A model generated the notes under the pieces. It saw only the letters and a list, made by a program, of their open reading frames with translations. It had not been told where the DNA came from and ran no database searches. This document shows, in pieces, positions 10,641 through 21,307 of a stretch of 64,000 bases of DNA (within the stretch, counting starts at the first letter, position 1; the number at the start of each line of letters is the position of its first letter). The stretch is from Palaemon carinicauda. Lineage: Eukaryota > Arthropoda > Malacostraca > Decapoda > Palaemonidae. Position numbers and translations under genes: made by a program. The DNA lies in NCBI RefSeq assembly GCF_036898095.1, contig NC_090746.1, positions 56,529,899 through 56,593,898 of the forward strand, written 5' to 3'.

Positions 10641-11557
10641 TGGCCACCGACCATGGCTTGAGTAGGGATCGCAGACGATTTGGTATCGGTCTTTGTAGAT
10701 CTCTTCGAGCGTTTGATGCGTATTTTCTCCAAACTCCTGATGCATCTTTTAATTGTGCTCTCAATACTGGATCTGTCACTGAGGCAAATTGGAGGGACCC
10801 CAACACTTTCTCTTGTTGCCTTCTTGATATCCTTGTGGACCGAAGAAGGCTTTTGACAGATCCTGCTATCTCTTTCCTTTTCTTTGATGGAATGGAAAGG
10901 CAGTGTGACTGTAAGTTCCAGTGGACGCCCAGCCACTGAAACTTCTGAGCTGGAGACAGTCGAGATTTTTCCAAGTTTATTTTGAATCCCAAGTGTTCCA
11001 GGAACCAGATCACTTCCTTGGAGGCTTGCCTGCACTCTTCTTCGGATGCTGCCCACACCAGCCAGTCGTCCAGGTAGGCTACCACCTGGATTCCTTTTAG
11101 GCGTAGTTGATAAATGACTGCATTCACAAGCTTGGTGAATACCCTTGGAGCTATGTTCAGACCGTAGGGCATGGCTCTGAAAACGTACTGTCTTTTTTGT
11201 AGTTTGAATCCCAGGTAGGGGGAAACTTGAAGGCTGATTGGAACGTGCCAGTACGCATCCGTCATGTCTATGGAGACTGTGTATGCCCGTATGGGCAACA
11301 GGGTCCTGATGTGTTGAAGCGTCAGCATTTTGAACTTGTAGTTCACTATGAACTTGTTGAGTGGTGACAAGTCCAGAATTACTCTGAGCTTTTCCGAGTC
11401 CTTTTTCGGAACACAAAATAGCCTTCCTTGGAATCTGACAGACTTCGCCTTCCTTACAACTCTTTTGTTCAAGAGTTCCTGAACCTATTCTTCCAATATG
11501 GGGGTTGAGTGTTGGAAGAATTGAGGGAAGGTCGGTAGAGTTGAGCTCCAACTCCAC
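10522..11557 (-). pseudogene. reverse transcriptase of element A
   Basis: This is a DIRS reverse transcriptase that copies element RNA into cDNA. The open part (10,522-11,472) shows VILDLSPLNKFIV, VSIDMTDAYWHVPI (first Asp), MPYGLNIAPRVFTKL, VVAYLDDWLVWA (catalytic DD) and FKINLEKSRLSPAQ, then the thumb QWLGVHWNL. Upstream, a TAG at 11,485-11,487 replaces a Tyr found in element B (EEYVLELLN), so the natural N-terminus near 11,557 is disconnected. A second stop ends the frame in RNase H at 10,522. Copy 2 (27,502-28,537) differs by single bases. Confidence 0.85.
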
Positions 11558-11558
11558 C

Positions 11559-13548
11559 CTACTGTAGTCCGTTCTTGATTAGGCTGTGGGCCCAGGGATC
11601 GAAGGTCCAACGATCGCGGAAGAAGAAGAGCCTCCCTCCTACCGGTAGCATCTCACTTTGAGTGCTGGGTGGAGGATTTACCTCCTTGGCCACGTCCACT
11701 CTTGTTGCCCCTACCTCTGAAGGGGCATCTGAAGGAACCTCAAGACTTCGGCCAAAAGGTCGTAGATTGCTTTTCAAACACTGGGGTGAACACTGGTGAC
11801 TGAGTCGCCAGCATTTGGGGCACCAGTTGGAAGGTGGTGGGTGGTTGTGCCACCGTCTGGGACACCGTGGCCACGGGAAGCTGATGCTGTTGCTTAGGCC
11901 GAGAGGGCACTTTAGGTCATTTTGGTTTATTCTTCGGCTGGGGACCCTCATCAGCTGAAGATTTTCTTTTAGAGGACAAGCCCCATTTAGAGAGAAGGTT
12001 TCTATTCTCAGTAGCGGCTTTGTCCACGACCTCTTTGACCACTTCACTTGGGAAGAGGTCTTTTCCCCAGATGTTGGAAGCTATCAGCTTCCTTGGTTCG
12101 TGTCTCACAGCAGCCGAGGCGAACACGAACTCTCTGCAAGCCCTTCGGGCTTTAATAAAGTTGTACAGGTCTTTGGTGACTGTTGCCAAATGAGATTTGG
12201 CGAAGACCATGTACATGTCTGGGGTATCTGGGATGCTTGCCATTGTCTCCAGGCCTGTCTGCAGAGACAAGGAAGCAGCAAGACATTCTTTTGTCTCCTG
12301 TTCCCTATGCAGGAGAAAGTCTGACAGCTTTGGAAGGTCTTCGCCAAACTGTCGTCCAGCAATATCTGCCTCCAGCTTCCCAACTGTGAAGGTGTTGTGC
12401 ACATCCTTCCAGTCCGCATCGTCTGATGGGAAGGCAAGGGAGAAGGGTCTACACTCTTCCAGTGTAGGGCATGGTTCCCCTGCCTCAACTGCCTTTAAGG
12501 CTGCCTTAAGCCCTTTGTCCATAAAGGGGAAGGCACGTTTGGGGTCAGCAATGAAGGACGGGTGCTTCTTGCCGAGAGCCGGCACCTTAGAGCTAGTAAA
12601 GGCCCTCTCCTTTAAGGTGGTGGTATATAAGGCCTGAGCCTTAGAGAGTTCAAGGACAATAGTTTCCTTCGGCTCTGTCTCCTCTTTGGATGCAGGTTCC
12701 GTCTTAAGACGGACATAGCAATCTGGGTAGGCCCCTTTGCTGGGCCAGAACTCGATTTCCTCCATTGGGACAGTGCCCAGTTTTTCTGAGAGGAAGATCT
12801 TCCCCCCCGACATAGGCATATGCTCTGCGTACCTCCAGGGGTTAACGTCAGAGAAGGCGGGGAGATCCTTAACGTTTAGCTTCTTCGGGGCCAAACGTGT
12901 TGCAACTAGCTGATGCATTTCCGTCCGAAGAGAGGCCTCCTTCTCGGACGATTTCTTCTGAATGTCCTGCACCATGGACAACAACGAGTGCAACATACTC
13001 GTGATGGAATCTAGTTGGGATGCAGTGGAAGAGGTCGAAGGCACCGGCTCAGTCACTGTGGCCGATGATACCGAAATCGTTTCGGCTTTCTCGACTTCTG
13101 TCTCAGGTGGAACGTCATCTGCCTGCTCCAGTTCCTCCACTAGGAGATTATTCTGTCTCCTCTGTGACAACTGACATGTTGTCCTCTAATTGGATGCTCT
13201 CCAAGGCATCTCAGGTTGAGCCTGGGGAATAACTGCATCCGAAGATGCCCTAGGGAAAAGACAAGCCCTCATCTTTTCATTAGGAAGGTATGGGCCAGAA
13301 GTGTTCTTCTGGAGGCCCCTAACCCATTTTCGCAGCATTTCCCTTGCTGCGTCCCTTGACTCAGTGGACTTTTGATCGTCAAAAGCCTCTCTTACCAGTT
13401 TTTCACAAACGGTACATACCTGTGGGTCCCAGTACTTGAGAGCCCCCTTGGTGATTGCGCAGCGAGCAGGGGCCCTGCACATATCATGGCCGTATTAGTT
13501 CTTATTACGGACCCTGCAAAAGCTGTTCCCGCACTCGGGATGCTCCTC
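11559..13548 (-). pseudogene. gag of element A
   Basis: This is the gag-like ORF1 of the A/B family. The N-terminus at 13,548 follows a TTTACAG acceptor-like site and carries Cys residues (HPECGNSFC ... CRAPARC ... VCTVC). The long middle frame (11,917-13,170) has the family segments DVNPWRYAEHMP, KIFLSEKLGTVPMEEIEFWP and KTEPASKEETEPKE, and a C-terminal helical region (AVRHEPRKLIASNIWGKDLF). The tail is Gln/Pro- and Gly/Arg-rich. Breaks are two compensating frameshifts near 13,150-13,210 and a TGA near 11,917 after QPKNKPK. It has no role outside the element. Confidence 0.8.
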
Positions 13549-15789
13549 CTGTAAAGAAAGAAAAGCATAAGTATTCGGTGAAATTCTCAGATTTCAGCAT
13601 ACATAATATTAATAATATTAGCTTGGATAGCGTAAGCTAGAGATAGGAAAGACACCTACATGTGTTTCCTGTCCAGCCAATTGCTATGACCTCCTCCAAT
13701 ATTGAAAGTAGAATTCTTAGGAATTTTAGGGGAAGATGATATCCTTTGATATACAGTGTCTTCTTGACACAATCTTCCAGGTTCAATATTGGGGATTAAG
13801 GACAATAATGGATAATAACCATTAATGGAAGAGAGAATCGCTCTCTTATATGTGATGGTCTCACAATAGGCTGCCCATGAAGCACCTTGTAGGTTGGAAA
13901 AACTTTTGGGCTACAGCAATGACTGTTGGTGACAAGTTGCCAGTCCTGTCAGGCCTGCCGGCACATGCCGGGCCTGTCGGCGTCTGCCGGGCAAGCCGGC
14001 ACATGCCGGCCTATTCTGGGCTATTGAAGGCAATTACTGTCCTCAGAATAATGGGTGGCAGGCCGCCAGCAATGGCTCTGCCGGCCGGCAGCCAAGGATC
14101 CTTCCATCAAGTAGGACCCGGCGGCAGATGACCAGGTATGGGTGGCCGGCTGCCGGCCGGCAACTCAGCAGCCGGCAGCCGGTCCCGGTATGTCTATTGT
14201 CTTTGGGTTGTCGATCAACGACGCCCACAGTAAGCGGCGGCAGGGCAACTGCCGGCCGGCAGACAATTGACATGGCCCAGTAACGAAAGAAAGAGAGAAA
14301 GAGAGGATGGAGGAAGACAAGGGCTCAGCCTTGCCAGCCTGCATCCAGAATGAGGGTTCAAGTGGAAGGGGGAATTAATTTCGGGCTTCCACCCAACCAT
14401 ATCCCAGTCATAAGGGCTATGGAAGGCAGTCCAAGGGAGGACTGAAGAACACTCTAAAGAATATGAGGGTACCTGCCGGCAGCCGGCTCGGTCGGCGGCA
14501 GGCAGGAAACCTCAGGCCAGTCCTACAATAACCCTTAGGGTCAATGTAGAACGATGGCCAGGAGGGTGTTGGTTCATTCAACACGAAAGAGATAGAGGGG
14601 AGGGGGTAGGTGTCCTACAGGTAAGGTAATGCCCGAAGGCACTACCTAACCTAAGGGATTCTGGTCTCATGGAGTAACCTCAGGTAGGAGAAATCATTTC
14701 CCCAGGTTGGGTTAGTCAAGTGAGAGAGCGTCCGTAGGATACAATCTCACAAGAGAACAGAATCTCGTGCCAGAGACCTTAGGCAGTGAAGAAGTCATTT
14801 CTTCTGTCTAAGATCTACCAGCACAGGACCGTCTGCTAGGCCAAGGAAGGGGGAATTGTCATACAAAAACCCCCATGTATGGTCTAGGGAGGTCTAGCCT
14901 CCTGTAAGAGCAGCTTAACCTGACATGGGAAATCATTTCGCCAAGACAGGAAGATGCCTAACACAGACTTATACTCTGATGTCCCGTTCTAAACTCCAAA
15001 CCGACTCAGTGGTTAGGAGAAAGAAAACAGAACGTCTCAGTAAAACTTTGCCAGAACTCGGTTCACAGCAAAGAAAACTGAGAATAGCCTAGGCTAATCA
15101 GAGGGAAGGGGAATTACTCTTAAAATCTCCTAGGAGATAGTATCGACTTAAAAGGTATAGGAGGTGTCAGTCTCCCCTTAAAAGACAATACAAGAGCAAT
15201 GGGGACATGTATGAAAGTATACTAAAGCCCCTAGGCTAGTAGCCTAGGAGCATTGAGAATCGTTCACCGAAACTCTCTGTATACTATCTTGGAGGAGGAA
15301 AGCATAATGCAGTAATATCATAAATGTGTAAAATATTGCCTGTGCTTCAATAAAACTTTACCAGGAAGGTTATATCATGCATGAAGTGTGTAAGTGCCTA
15401 GGCTAGGAAGCCTAGCACTCGTGAGGCTCGAAATAAATAGCCAAATCCACGACAACAATGACTAATATAAGAATCTCTAGCTAAAATTCTAAATAGCTAA
15501 AGTTATTAAAGCGAATAATGCCGGGAAAGGGTCGTTCTGGCTAACTAAATGTACAGAAAGAACGACCGCATCCATGACGCCATCCGGCTGGCAACAGCTC
15601 TTATTACGTTAATTATGATCTCAATCGAAAGGCAAAACTGGCAAGAGCTTACATTTACACAAATCAAAGATATTACTTAACTTTCCAGAAGCTGATGAGG
15701 CTGGTGAAGACATCATAGCGACCAAAAAACTCCAAAATAGCGAGAGATAACACGGGATAACACTGGTCAACGAAGCTACGAGAGAAAGA
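13549..15789 (-). other. leader of element A: putative intron and GCCGGC-rich tract, no gene
   Basis: Bases 13,549-13,655 look like a short intron (acceptor TTTACAG at the gag side, donor TAG/GTGTCT). A conserved GHSNWL coding stretch lies just upstream. Between about 13,950 and 14,500 the palindrome GCCGGC or its near forms occur more than ten times in clusters, which could fold or serve as binding sites. The rest to 15,789 contains CCTAGG-type short palindromes but no convincing ORF. ORFs called here are low-complexity readings. Confidence 0.5.
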
Positions 15790-16118
15790 ATGGCTCGGTG
15801 GAGCCTTGCGGTGGCGATTTGGCGCACTATTTACAGTACAGTAGGAGTGTCGCCTCTTTAACGACTCTCCTTATTCTTGCCTCTCTTTCCCCTCGAAGTG
15901 AAAGCGCTATTGGGGGTGTAGATAGCCATGAGACGTGTCAAGAATACGTCCACTGATATTACGCGATATCCCTTTTTAAAATTTTAAGGGATATTCGCTC
16001 CAGGAGTTAGAATTCTGGATACCTTTGGTAAATTCTCTGGGATATATCACTGTAGTCAAATATACCTAGGAAGCTACCTTTGAAGGAACTTCCATCACGA
16101 CGACATGGCCTGAGCCCA
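15790..16118 (-). repeat. 5' inverted repeat of element A
   Basis: This is the reverse complement of 7,470-7,800 with a few differences. It ends with GACATGGCCTGAGCCCA at about 16,118, the outer 5' end of element A. Sequence after this point (AAATAGATTTTTCGC) belongs to the ICR of element B. In DIRS elements the 5' repeat carries the promoter; I see no clear core promoter motif. Confidence 0.8.
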
Positions 16119-16190
16119 CAAATAGATTTTTCGCTTCGCTCAAAATCCGTTTTTTGGGCTCAAGCCATGACGTCCTGATGGAAGTGTACC
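16119..16190 (-). repeat. right half of the ICR of element B
   Basis: The segment begins AAATAGATTTTTCGCTTCGC and continues through CAAAATCCG to GGGCTCAAGCCATGACGTCC. It lines up with the middle and right part of the element A ICR (7,900-7,975). The left part that should precede it (CATGGCCATCTCACCCA) is found at 7,405-7,423. Confidence 0.75.
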
Positions 16191-16914
16191 AGAGAATTAG
16201 TGTATTGTGGTTTTTCCCCATGTCAAAGTGCCTTCTACTTCAAACAATATTCCTTTGATCTGGTGACCATAGAGACCGTGACATCTCCGTTATATGTCAC
16301 TACCAGTGGCATAACAATGACATGGCTTCCTGCCCCCCTGGCAGGGAGGTCCTGTTTGGACAAGAGGAATATCTCGAAGTAACCTGATGAAAATAAACTC
16401 ACCTGGAAGCGAAGATCGTGCCGGTCTCGTGGACAGATCAGAAGGTTAAATATTTATGTGGGAACAATATTTTACTGCTAGGTGAGCATATTTCAGACAG
16501 GAGATTTATTATACATAATATAATAATGAGAATAGGGGCAATGAAACAGAAACAGCAATTGATTTTCATATGGAAAGGCGAAATAAGACACATATGGTAA
16601 ATAAAATAACTATTTTATTCAAGAAATTGCAAAAGTAAAATAAGATAATTATTTACAATAATATTATTGAGTAACAGGAAGAATTTGCCTTTATACACAT
16701 AAGTTCCCGTGGGAATGAAAGTCTTTAAAGTCACTATACACTCCATGTCAAGGAACATGTGGCACACGTGTGAGAATCTATGTCACTTCACCTTGAGGAA
16801 GAACAATCCGTTTGTGACACTAAGAGTCACTGGAAATCACTATGTATCGCACTAGGGTCAACACAGGCACCCGTTGAGTTAGAGTCCCGAAATAACTCAC
16901 TGTTCTACGCAGCA
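16191..16914. other. 3' untranslated region of element B, no gene
   Basis: This AT-rich stretch lies between the ICR and the YR stop. It contains only short ORFs without family motifs. Confidence 0.5.
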
Positions 16915-18588
16915 CTAAACAGCAGGTTTCATTACACTACCTGCTGCTACCACAAATCTTTTCACTTCTTGCACCTGCTTCGCATAGTGTTTGAAGAACA
17001 CTCTTGAGGATTTCCAGCCTGTGAAGGATCGGAGGCTTTCCAAATCCATTCCTTGGAAAAAATTCAGGGCAGAGGCGACTTTCCTAGGATCATGACCTGC
17101 GGGTGTACTGTCAGGATCCGCTCTGCAAATAAAGTAGGTGATTTTCGCCCTTAGTTGTTTAAGTGACAGGTCACTACCCGATGTTTCTCCTTTAAAGAGT
17201 TGTCCTCCGCCAAAGTCTGAAGTTCTTCGAAGATAGACCTTAAGACTCTCCACTGGGCATAGAGAGACATCTTCCTTCAGAGGGCAGATTCTCCAAGGTC
17301 CCCATCTCTTGGTGGGGAGTTCGTTTTTGGCAAGAAACGTAGGGTCAGGGAAGAGGGTAAGTTCCCCTGTGTCGGCGAACTGTATCTGGCCCTCTTCTCT
17401 TGATAATGCCACTATTTCACTGACTCGGGCTCCCGATGCGAGAGCAAAAAGGAAAATTACTTTTTGAGTCAAGTCTTTCAGAGGGCAAGATTCGTTGTCC
17501 AAGCTAGAGGCAAAATGAAGCACCTTATCCAGGGCCCAGGTGATGGGTCTCGGTAGAGGTGCAGGACGGAGTCTAGCACATGCCTTCGGGAGTTTGTTGA
17601 AGATTTCGTTGGACAAATCTATTTGGAAGGCGTACAGTAGTGGTCTAGTCAAGGCCGATTTACAAGTGGAAATGGTGTTGGCTGCCAAGCCTTGTCCATG
17701 AAGGTGAATAAAGGACATACAAAAATCTATGGAGATTTCCATAGGATTTTTTGCCTTGACAAAGGACACCCACTTCTTCCAGGATGATTCATATTGCTTT
17801 CTGGTAGACTTTGTTTTGTATTTCTCTAGGAAGTCTAAACTTTTCTTCGAGATTCCGAACCTTTTTTTCACGGCTAGGGAGTGAAAATCATGAGATGAAG
17901 GTCTTGGACTTTCTTTGATGAATCGAAGAGTCAACTTCTGCACCTGTTGGGAGAGAACTGGGCCCGACAGAGGGATCAGCTTGGGCTGTAGCTCCAGGAC
18001 TAGGGGAAACCAGTTGCTTCGGGGCCACTTGGGAGCCACTAGGGCTGCTGTTCCCTTGAAGGTTCTCAGTTTAGAGAGGACTTTCAGCAGAAGGTTGGGT
18101 GGAGGGAACAGGTAAATCTTAGACCATCTGTTCCAGTCCAGGGACATGGCGTCCGCTGCTTCCGCCTTGGGGTCCTCGTAAGGGGCCACATATCGAGGAA
18201 GTTGGTTGTTGTCGCTCGTTGCAAAGAGATCGATCTGTAGTTCCGGGACTTGACGAGAGATGAAGGAGAATGATCTTGCGTCTAGGGACCATTCCGACTC
18301 TATGGGGCTTGTCCTCGATAGAGCGTCCACCGTCAGATTGCGGAATCCTTGTAGGTGAACTGCAGACAAGTACCATTTCTTCCTGTCCGCCAGGCGGAAG
18401 ATGGGCAGAAGCACTTGGTTTAGGAGGGGCGATCTCGAGCCCTGACGGTTGAGACATCTGACTACTACGGAGCTGTCCAGAGTTAGACGAATGTGGATCG
18501 AAGGACGCGGAGATAGTTCCTTCAGAGTGAGAAGAACCGCCATGGCCTCCAAGATGTTGATGTGAAACGTCTTGAACAGGGGAGATCA
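16915..18588 (-). CDS. RNase H C-terminal part + tyrosine recombinase, element B (open)
   Basis: This is the longest undamaged pol frame of the first contig, about 557 residues. It starts right after the TGA at 18,589-18,591 and first reads SPLFKTFHINILEAMAVLL (RNase H Glu). DSSVVVRCLNRQG, VDALSRTSPI and IDLFATSDNNQLPRY follow. A linker (RFGISKKSLDFLEKYK) leads into the YR: STRKQYESSWKKW, LASGARVSEIVALS (Arg), AGHDPRKVASAL (His-x-x-Arg) and VFFKHYAKQV (Tyr near 16,990). It ends SVMKPAV. All YR catalytic residues are present, so the recombinase could still be active if translated. The natural start would be in the upstream RT frame. Confidence 0.85.
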
Positions 18589-19744
18589 TGTTCCTTGAAC
18601 TTGTCGTCGATGGGAGTGACCCCCCCATCCCTCCAGGGAGGCGTCCGTGTGGATGTTGATCGACGGAGGCGGTGGTTTACGAGTGATGGATCTTTTCAAC
18701 GTCCTTGTTTCTGACCACGGCTTGAGAAGTGAGCGAAGCCTGTTCGGTAGGGGTCTTTTGAGATCTCTTCGAGCGATGGATGCGTTTTGTCTCCAGACTC
18801 CTGAGGCATCCTTTAGCTGTGCTCGTAGCACTGTGTTTGTCACTGAGGCGAACTGTAGGGAGCTGAGTACTCGCTCCTGCTGTCGTCTTGAGATCCGTTT
18901 GGATTTGAGAAGACTTTTGACAGACCCGGCTATTTCCTTCCTTTTCTTCAGAGGGATGGAAAGGCAGTGTGACTGAAGATTCTAATGGATTCCCAACCAT
19001 TGAAACTTCTGAGATGGAGACAGGCGAGACTTCTTGGTGTTTATCTTGAAACCCAGATGTTCCAGGAATTGGGTCACCTTTCTGCAGGCTCGCAAACATT
19101 CTTCTGACGATGTCGACCAGACCAGCCAATCGTCGAGGTAAGCCATCACTTGGACACCCTGGAGGCGTAGCTGGTGGACGATTGTGTCTGCCAGTTTCGT
19201 GAAGATTCTTGGAGCCATGTTGAGCCCGAAGGGCATGACCCTGAAGGCGTAGTTTCTTCTTTGGAGCCTGAATCCTAGGTAGGAGGAAGCTTGGTGATTC
19301 ATTGGGATGTGCCAATAGGCGTCCACCAGGTCTATTGAGACCGTGTAGGCCTTGTGAGGCAGTAAGGCTCTTATATGTTGAAGAGTCAGCATCTTGAATT
19401 TGTTGTTCACAATGAACTTGTTGAGGGGGGACAAGTCGAGAATGACTCTGAGCTTGTCTGAGTCCTTCTTGGGAACACAAAACAGTCTTCCCTGGAACCT
19501 GGTGGACTTTACCCTCTTGATCACCTTCTTGTTCAAGAGCTCTAGGACATATTCTTCTAGGATGGGGGTTGATGGCTGGAAGAATTGGTGGAAGGTTGGA
19601 GGTGATTGTGTCCAGCTCCAACCTAGTCCCTTCTTGATGATGCTGTGCGATCCAAGGATCGAAGGTCCAGCGATCCTGAAAGTGGCGGAGTCTTCCTCCC
19701 ACCGGAAGCACTTCATTGCTTCTGGTTTCCCGAGGGCTTGCCAC
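18586..19744 (-). pseudogene. reverse transcriptase of element B
   Basis: This is a DIRS RT with ILEEYVLELLN, VILDLSPLNKFIV, VSIDLVDAYWHIPM, MPFGLNMAPRIFTKL, VMAYLDDWLVWS (catalytic DD) and FKINTKKSRLSPSQ. A TAG at 18,982-18,984 replaces the Trp of GIHW-NLQSH, and a TGA at 18,589-18,591 replaces the Trp after QVQGT in RNase H. The thumb and first RNase H motif (INIHTDASLEGWGGHS) lie between the two stops. The N-terminus overlaps the gag tail around 19,713-19,744. Confidence 0.85.
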
Positions 19745-20645
19745 CTCGGCCGCTTGCTCCGCTTCCTCCTCTGCCTCTGGAAGGACGACGAGAGGAGTCT
19801 CTGCCAGAGCCTCTACCTCTGGGACGAAAGGTAGTGGACTGTCTTTCGTAGGCAGGAGTGAAGACCGGTGACCGGGACACCACTGGCTGAGGGACCAGCT
19901 GAAAGGTCTGTTGTGGCTGTGCCACTATTTGGGGAGTAGCGGGAGCCGGAAACTGGCGTTTTGGTTGACGCTGCTGGGGTCTTGGCTTAGCAGATTTCCT
20001 CTTAGGCTGTGGGCCTTCATCCTGAGAGGACTTTCTCTTACGGGACATGCCCCACTTACTGAGAAGGTTCCGATTCTCAGTGGCGGCCTTGTCCACGATC
20101 TCCTTCACCAAAGCAGTTGGGAAGAGATGCTTGCCCCAGATGTTGGAGGAGATTAGTTTCCGGGGTTCGTGTTTCACCGCCGCGTTGGCGAACACTAACT
20201 CTCTACAGGCTCTCCGGGCCTTGATGAAAGCTGTACAAGTCCTTCATCACGGTCACAAGGTGGGTCTTCGCAAGAACCATGTAGAAATCCGGGACCCTGA
20301 TGTCCCCAGCCATTACTTCAAGTTAAACTTGAAGGGATAGGGAGGCAGCTAGCCTCTCCTTGGTGTCCTGTTCCCGACGGATTAGGTGGTCGTTCAGCTT
20401 GGGGAGATATTCATTGAACTGACGGCCAGCGACGTCAGGTTTCAGTTTCTCAACTGTAAAAGTAAGCTGGATATCCTTCCAGCTTTTGTCGTCGGGAGGA
20501 AGGGCGAGGGAGAGAGCCCTACACTCCTCCAGTGTAGGGCAGGGTTTTCCTTCCTCCACCGCCTTCATGACAGCATTGAAGGCCTTTTCCACGAAGGGAA
20601 AGGTCATGGTAGGGGGAGCAAGAAAGGATGGATGCTTCTTGCTCA
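19713..20645 (-). pseudogene. gag of element B, C-terminal part
   Basis: This is the C-terminal half of A/B-type gag. It begins with SKKHPSFLAPP at 20,645, where the N-terminal half is missing. It continues with PCPTLEECRALSLALPPDD, a TAA near 20,323 and a frameshift near 20,232. The region AVKHEPRKLISSNIWGKHLF and a Gln/Pro-rich then RGRG-rich tail (RPRGRGSGRDSSRR) end near 19,713. The Arg/Gly-rich tail is typical of nucleic-acid binding. The missing half resembles 5,578-6,599. Confidence 0.8.
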
Positions 20646-20834
20646 ATTAGTGCTAACCCCCCCCTCACAAACACCTGTGCTGAGCTCACTTTGCTCAGAG
20701 GTAGGACTTCACGGGGTATAGGGCTGGCGGGCAAGTTTGATCAAATAGCTAAGGTTTGTATAGTTAAGATAAATACAAATTACCTACGAATTTGTCATTT
20801 GTTCCGTAACTGAAATACAAACCACGCTATTTAA
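20646..20834 (-). repeat. truncated 3' inverted repeat and ICR of element C
   Basis: Bases 20,655-20,700 (CTGTGCTGAGCTCACTTTGC) are the complement of 45,045-45,085 in the 5' repeat. The ICR at about 20,743-20,834 contains AATTTGTCATTTGTTCCG and GAAATACAAACCACGCTATT. The latter half is the complement of the 5' outer end at 45,203-45,234. The core TTTGTCATTTGTTCC is shared with element D. Confidence 0.75.
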
Positions 20835-21307
20835 TATGGATGACTCACCCCTTAGGAAGGGTGGTAAGTCCCGGCCAGTACTGGCTTTTGACTTTGCCCG
20901 GGGACTCAGTATCTGAGTGTGTCAACACTCAACAATAAGGAGTCCCTGCACCTCGCTAGCACCTTGCTGTGCAAGGGCTGCGGCCTACGTAAGCTGGGTG
21001 TGAAGCTTTGAAGAGTGACTCGTCCTAGGAAGTTGACCTGTAGTCCTTTAGATGGAAACTTTAGGCTAGGACTCTCACAATACCACCTTGTCAGGGTATG
21101 GGGGCGTGACAGTATTAGCTTGATACTAGGAACACAAGGAGACATGGTTTACCTGCAGTGGTTCGAGGTCAGCTGTGCAGAGAACCCAGGATGCTGCTTT
21201 CCCCAAGCGAGGGGAGGATGAAGAAAAGAATAAGGGCCAGACAAACCTTTTCATTCATGCAGACTAAAACCGGGTAACAATGCCCTCAACCTTCTGTTAC
21301 TTGTCCA
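20835..21307. other. 3' untranslated region of element C, no gene
   Basis: This stretch lies between the ICR and the YR end. The small ORFs on both strands lack family motifs and have no counterpart in element D. Confidence 0.5.

Larger units (their letters stand above)
7424..16118 (-). mobile_element. DIRS element A, complete ends, inserted in the ICR of element B
   Basis: This is a full-length DIRS element of about 8.7 kb, minus strand. It consists of a 5' inverted repeat (15,790-16,118), a long leader, gag, RT, RNase H, YR, an ICR (7,865-7,975) and a 3' inverted repeat (7,424-7,800). The ICR joins the complement of the 3' outer end to the complement of the 5' outer end. Left and right junctions share CCCACAAA and show no longer target duplication. 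Genes are broken by several stops and frameshifts. The part from 10,068 onward is repeated at 27,048-33,098 because of overlapping contigs. Confidence 0.88.
16119..20645 (-). mobile_element. DIRS element B, main body
   Basis: This is the body of an A/B-type DIRS element with gene order gag (cut), RT, RNase H, YR and half an ICR at 16,119-16,181. Its proteins are close to those of A but clearly a separate copy. Its 3' terminal repeat is at 6,905-7,423, because element A inserted between the ICR halves. Gag ends abruptly at 20,645 in the codons for LSKK. It is repeated at 33,099-37,625. Confidence 0.85.

Noticed and set aside
10187..11557. 456-residue minus ORF alongside RT of element A
   Set aside because: It is another frame over RT (which has YLDD in frame 10,522-11,472). 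The residues read like out-of-frame Ser/Arg/His-rich sequence. The same holds for 18,677-19,744 in B.
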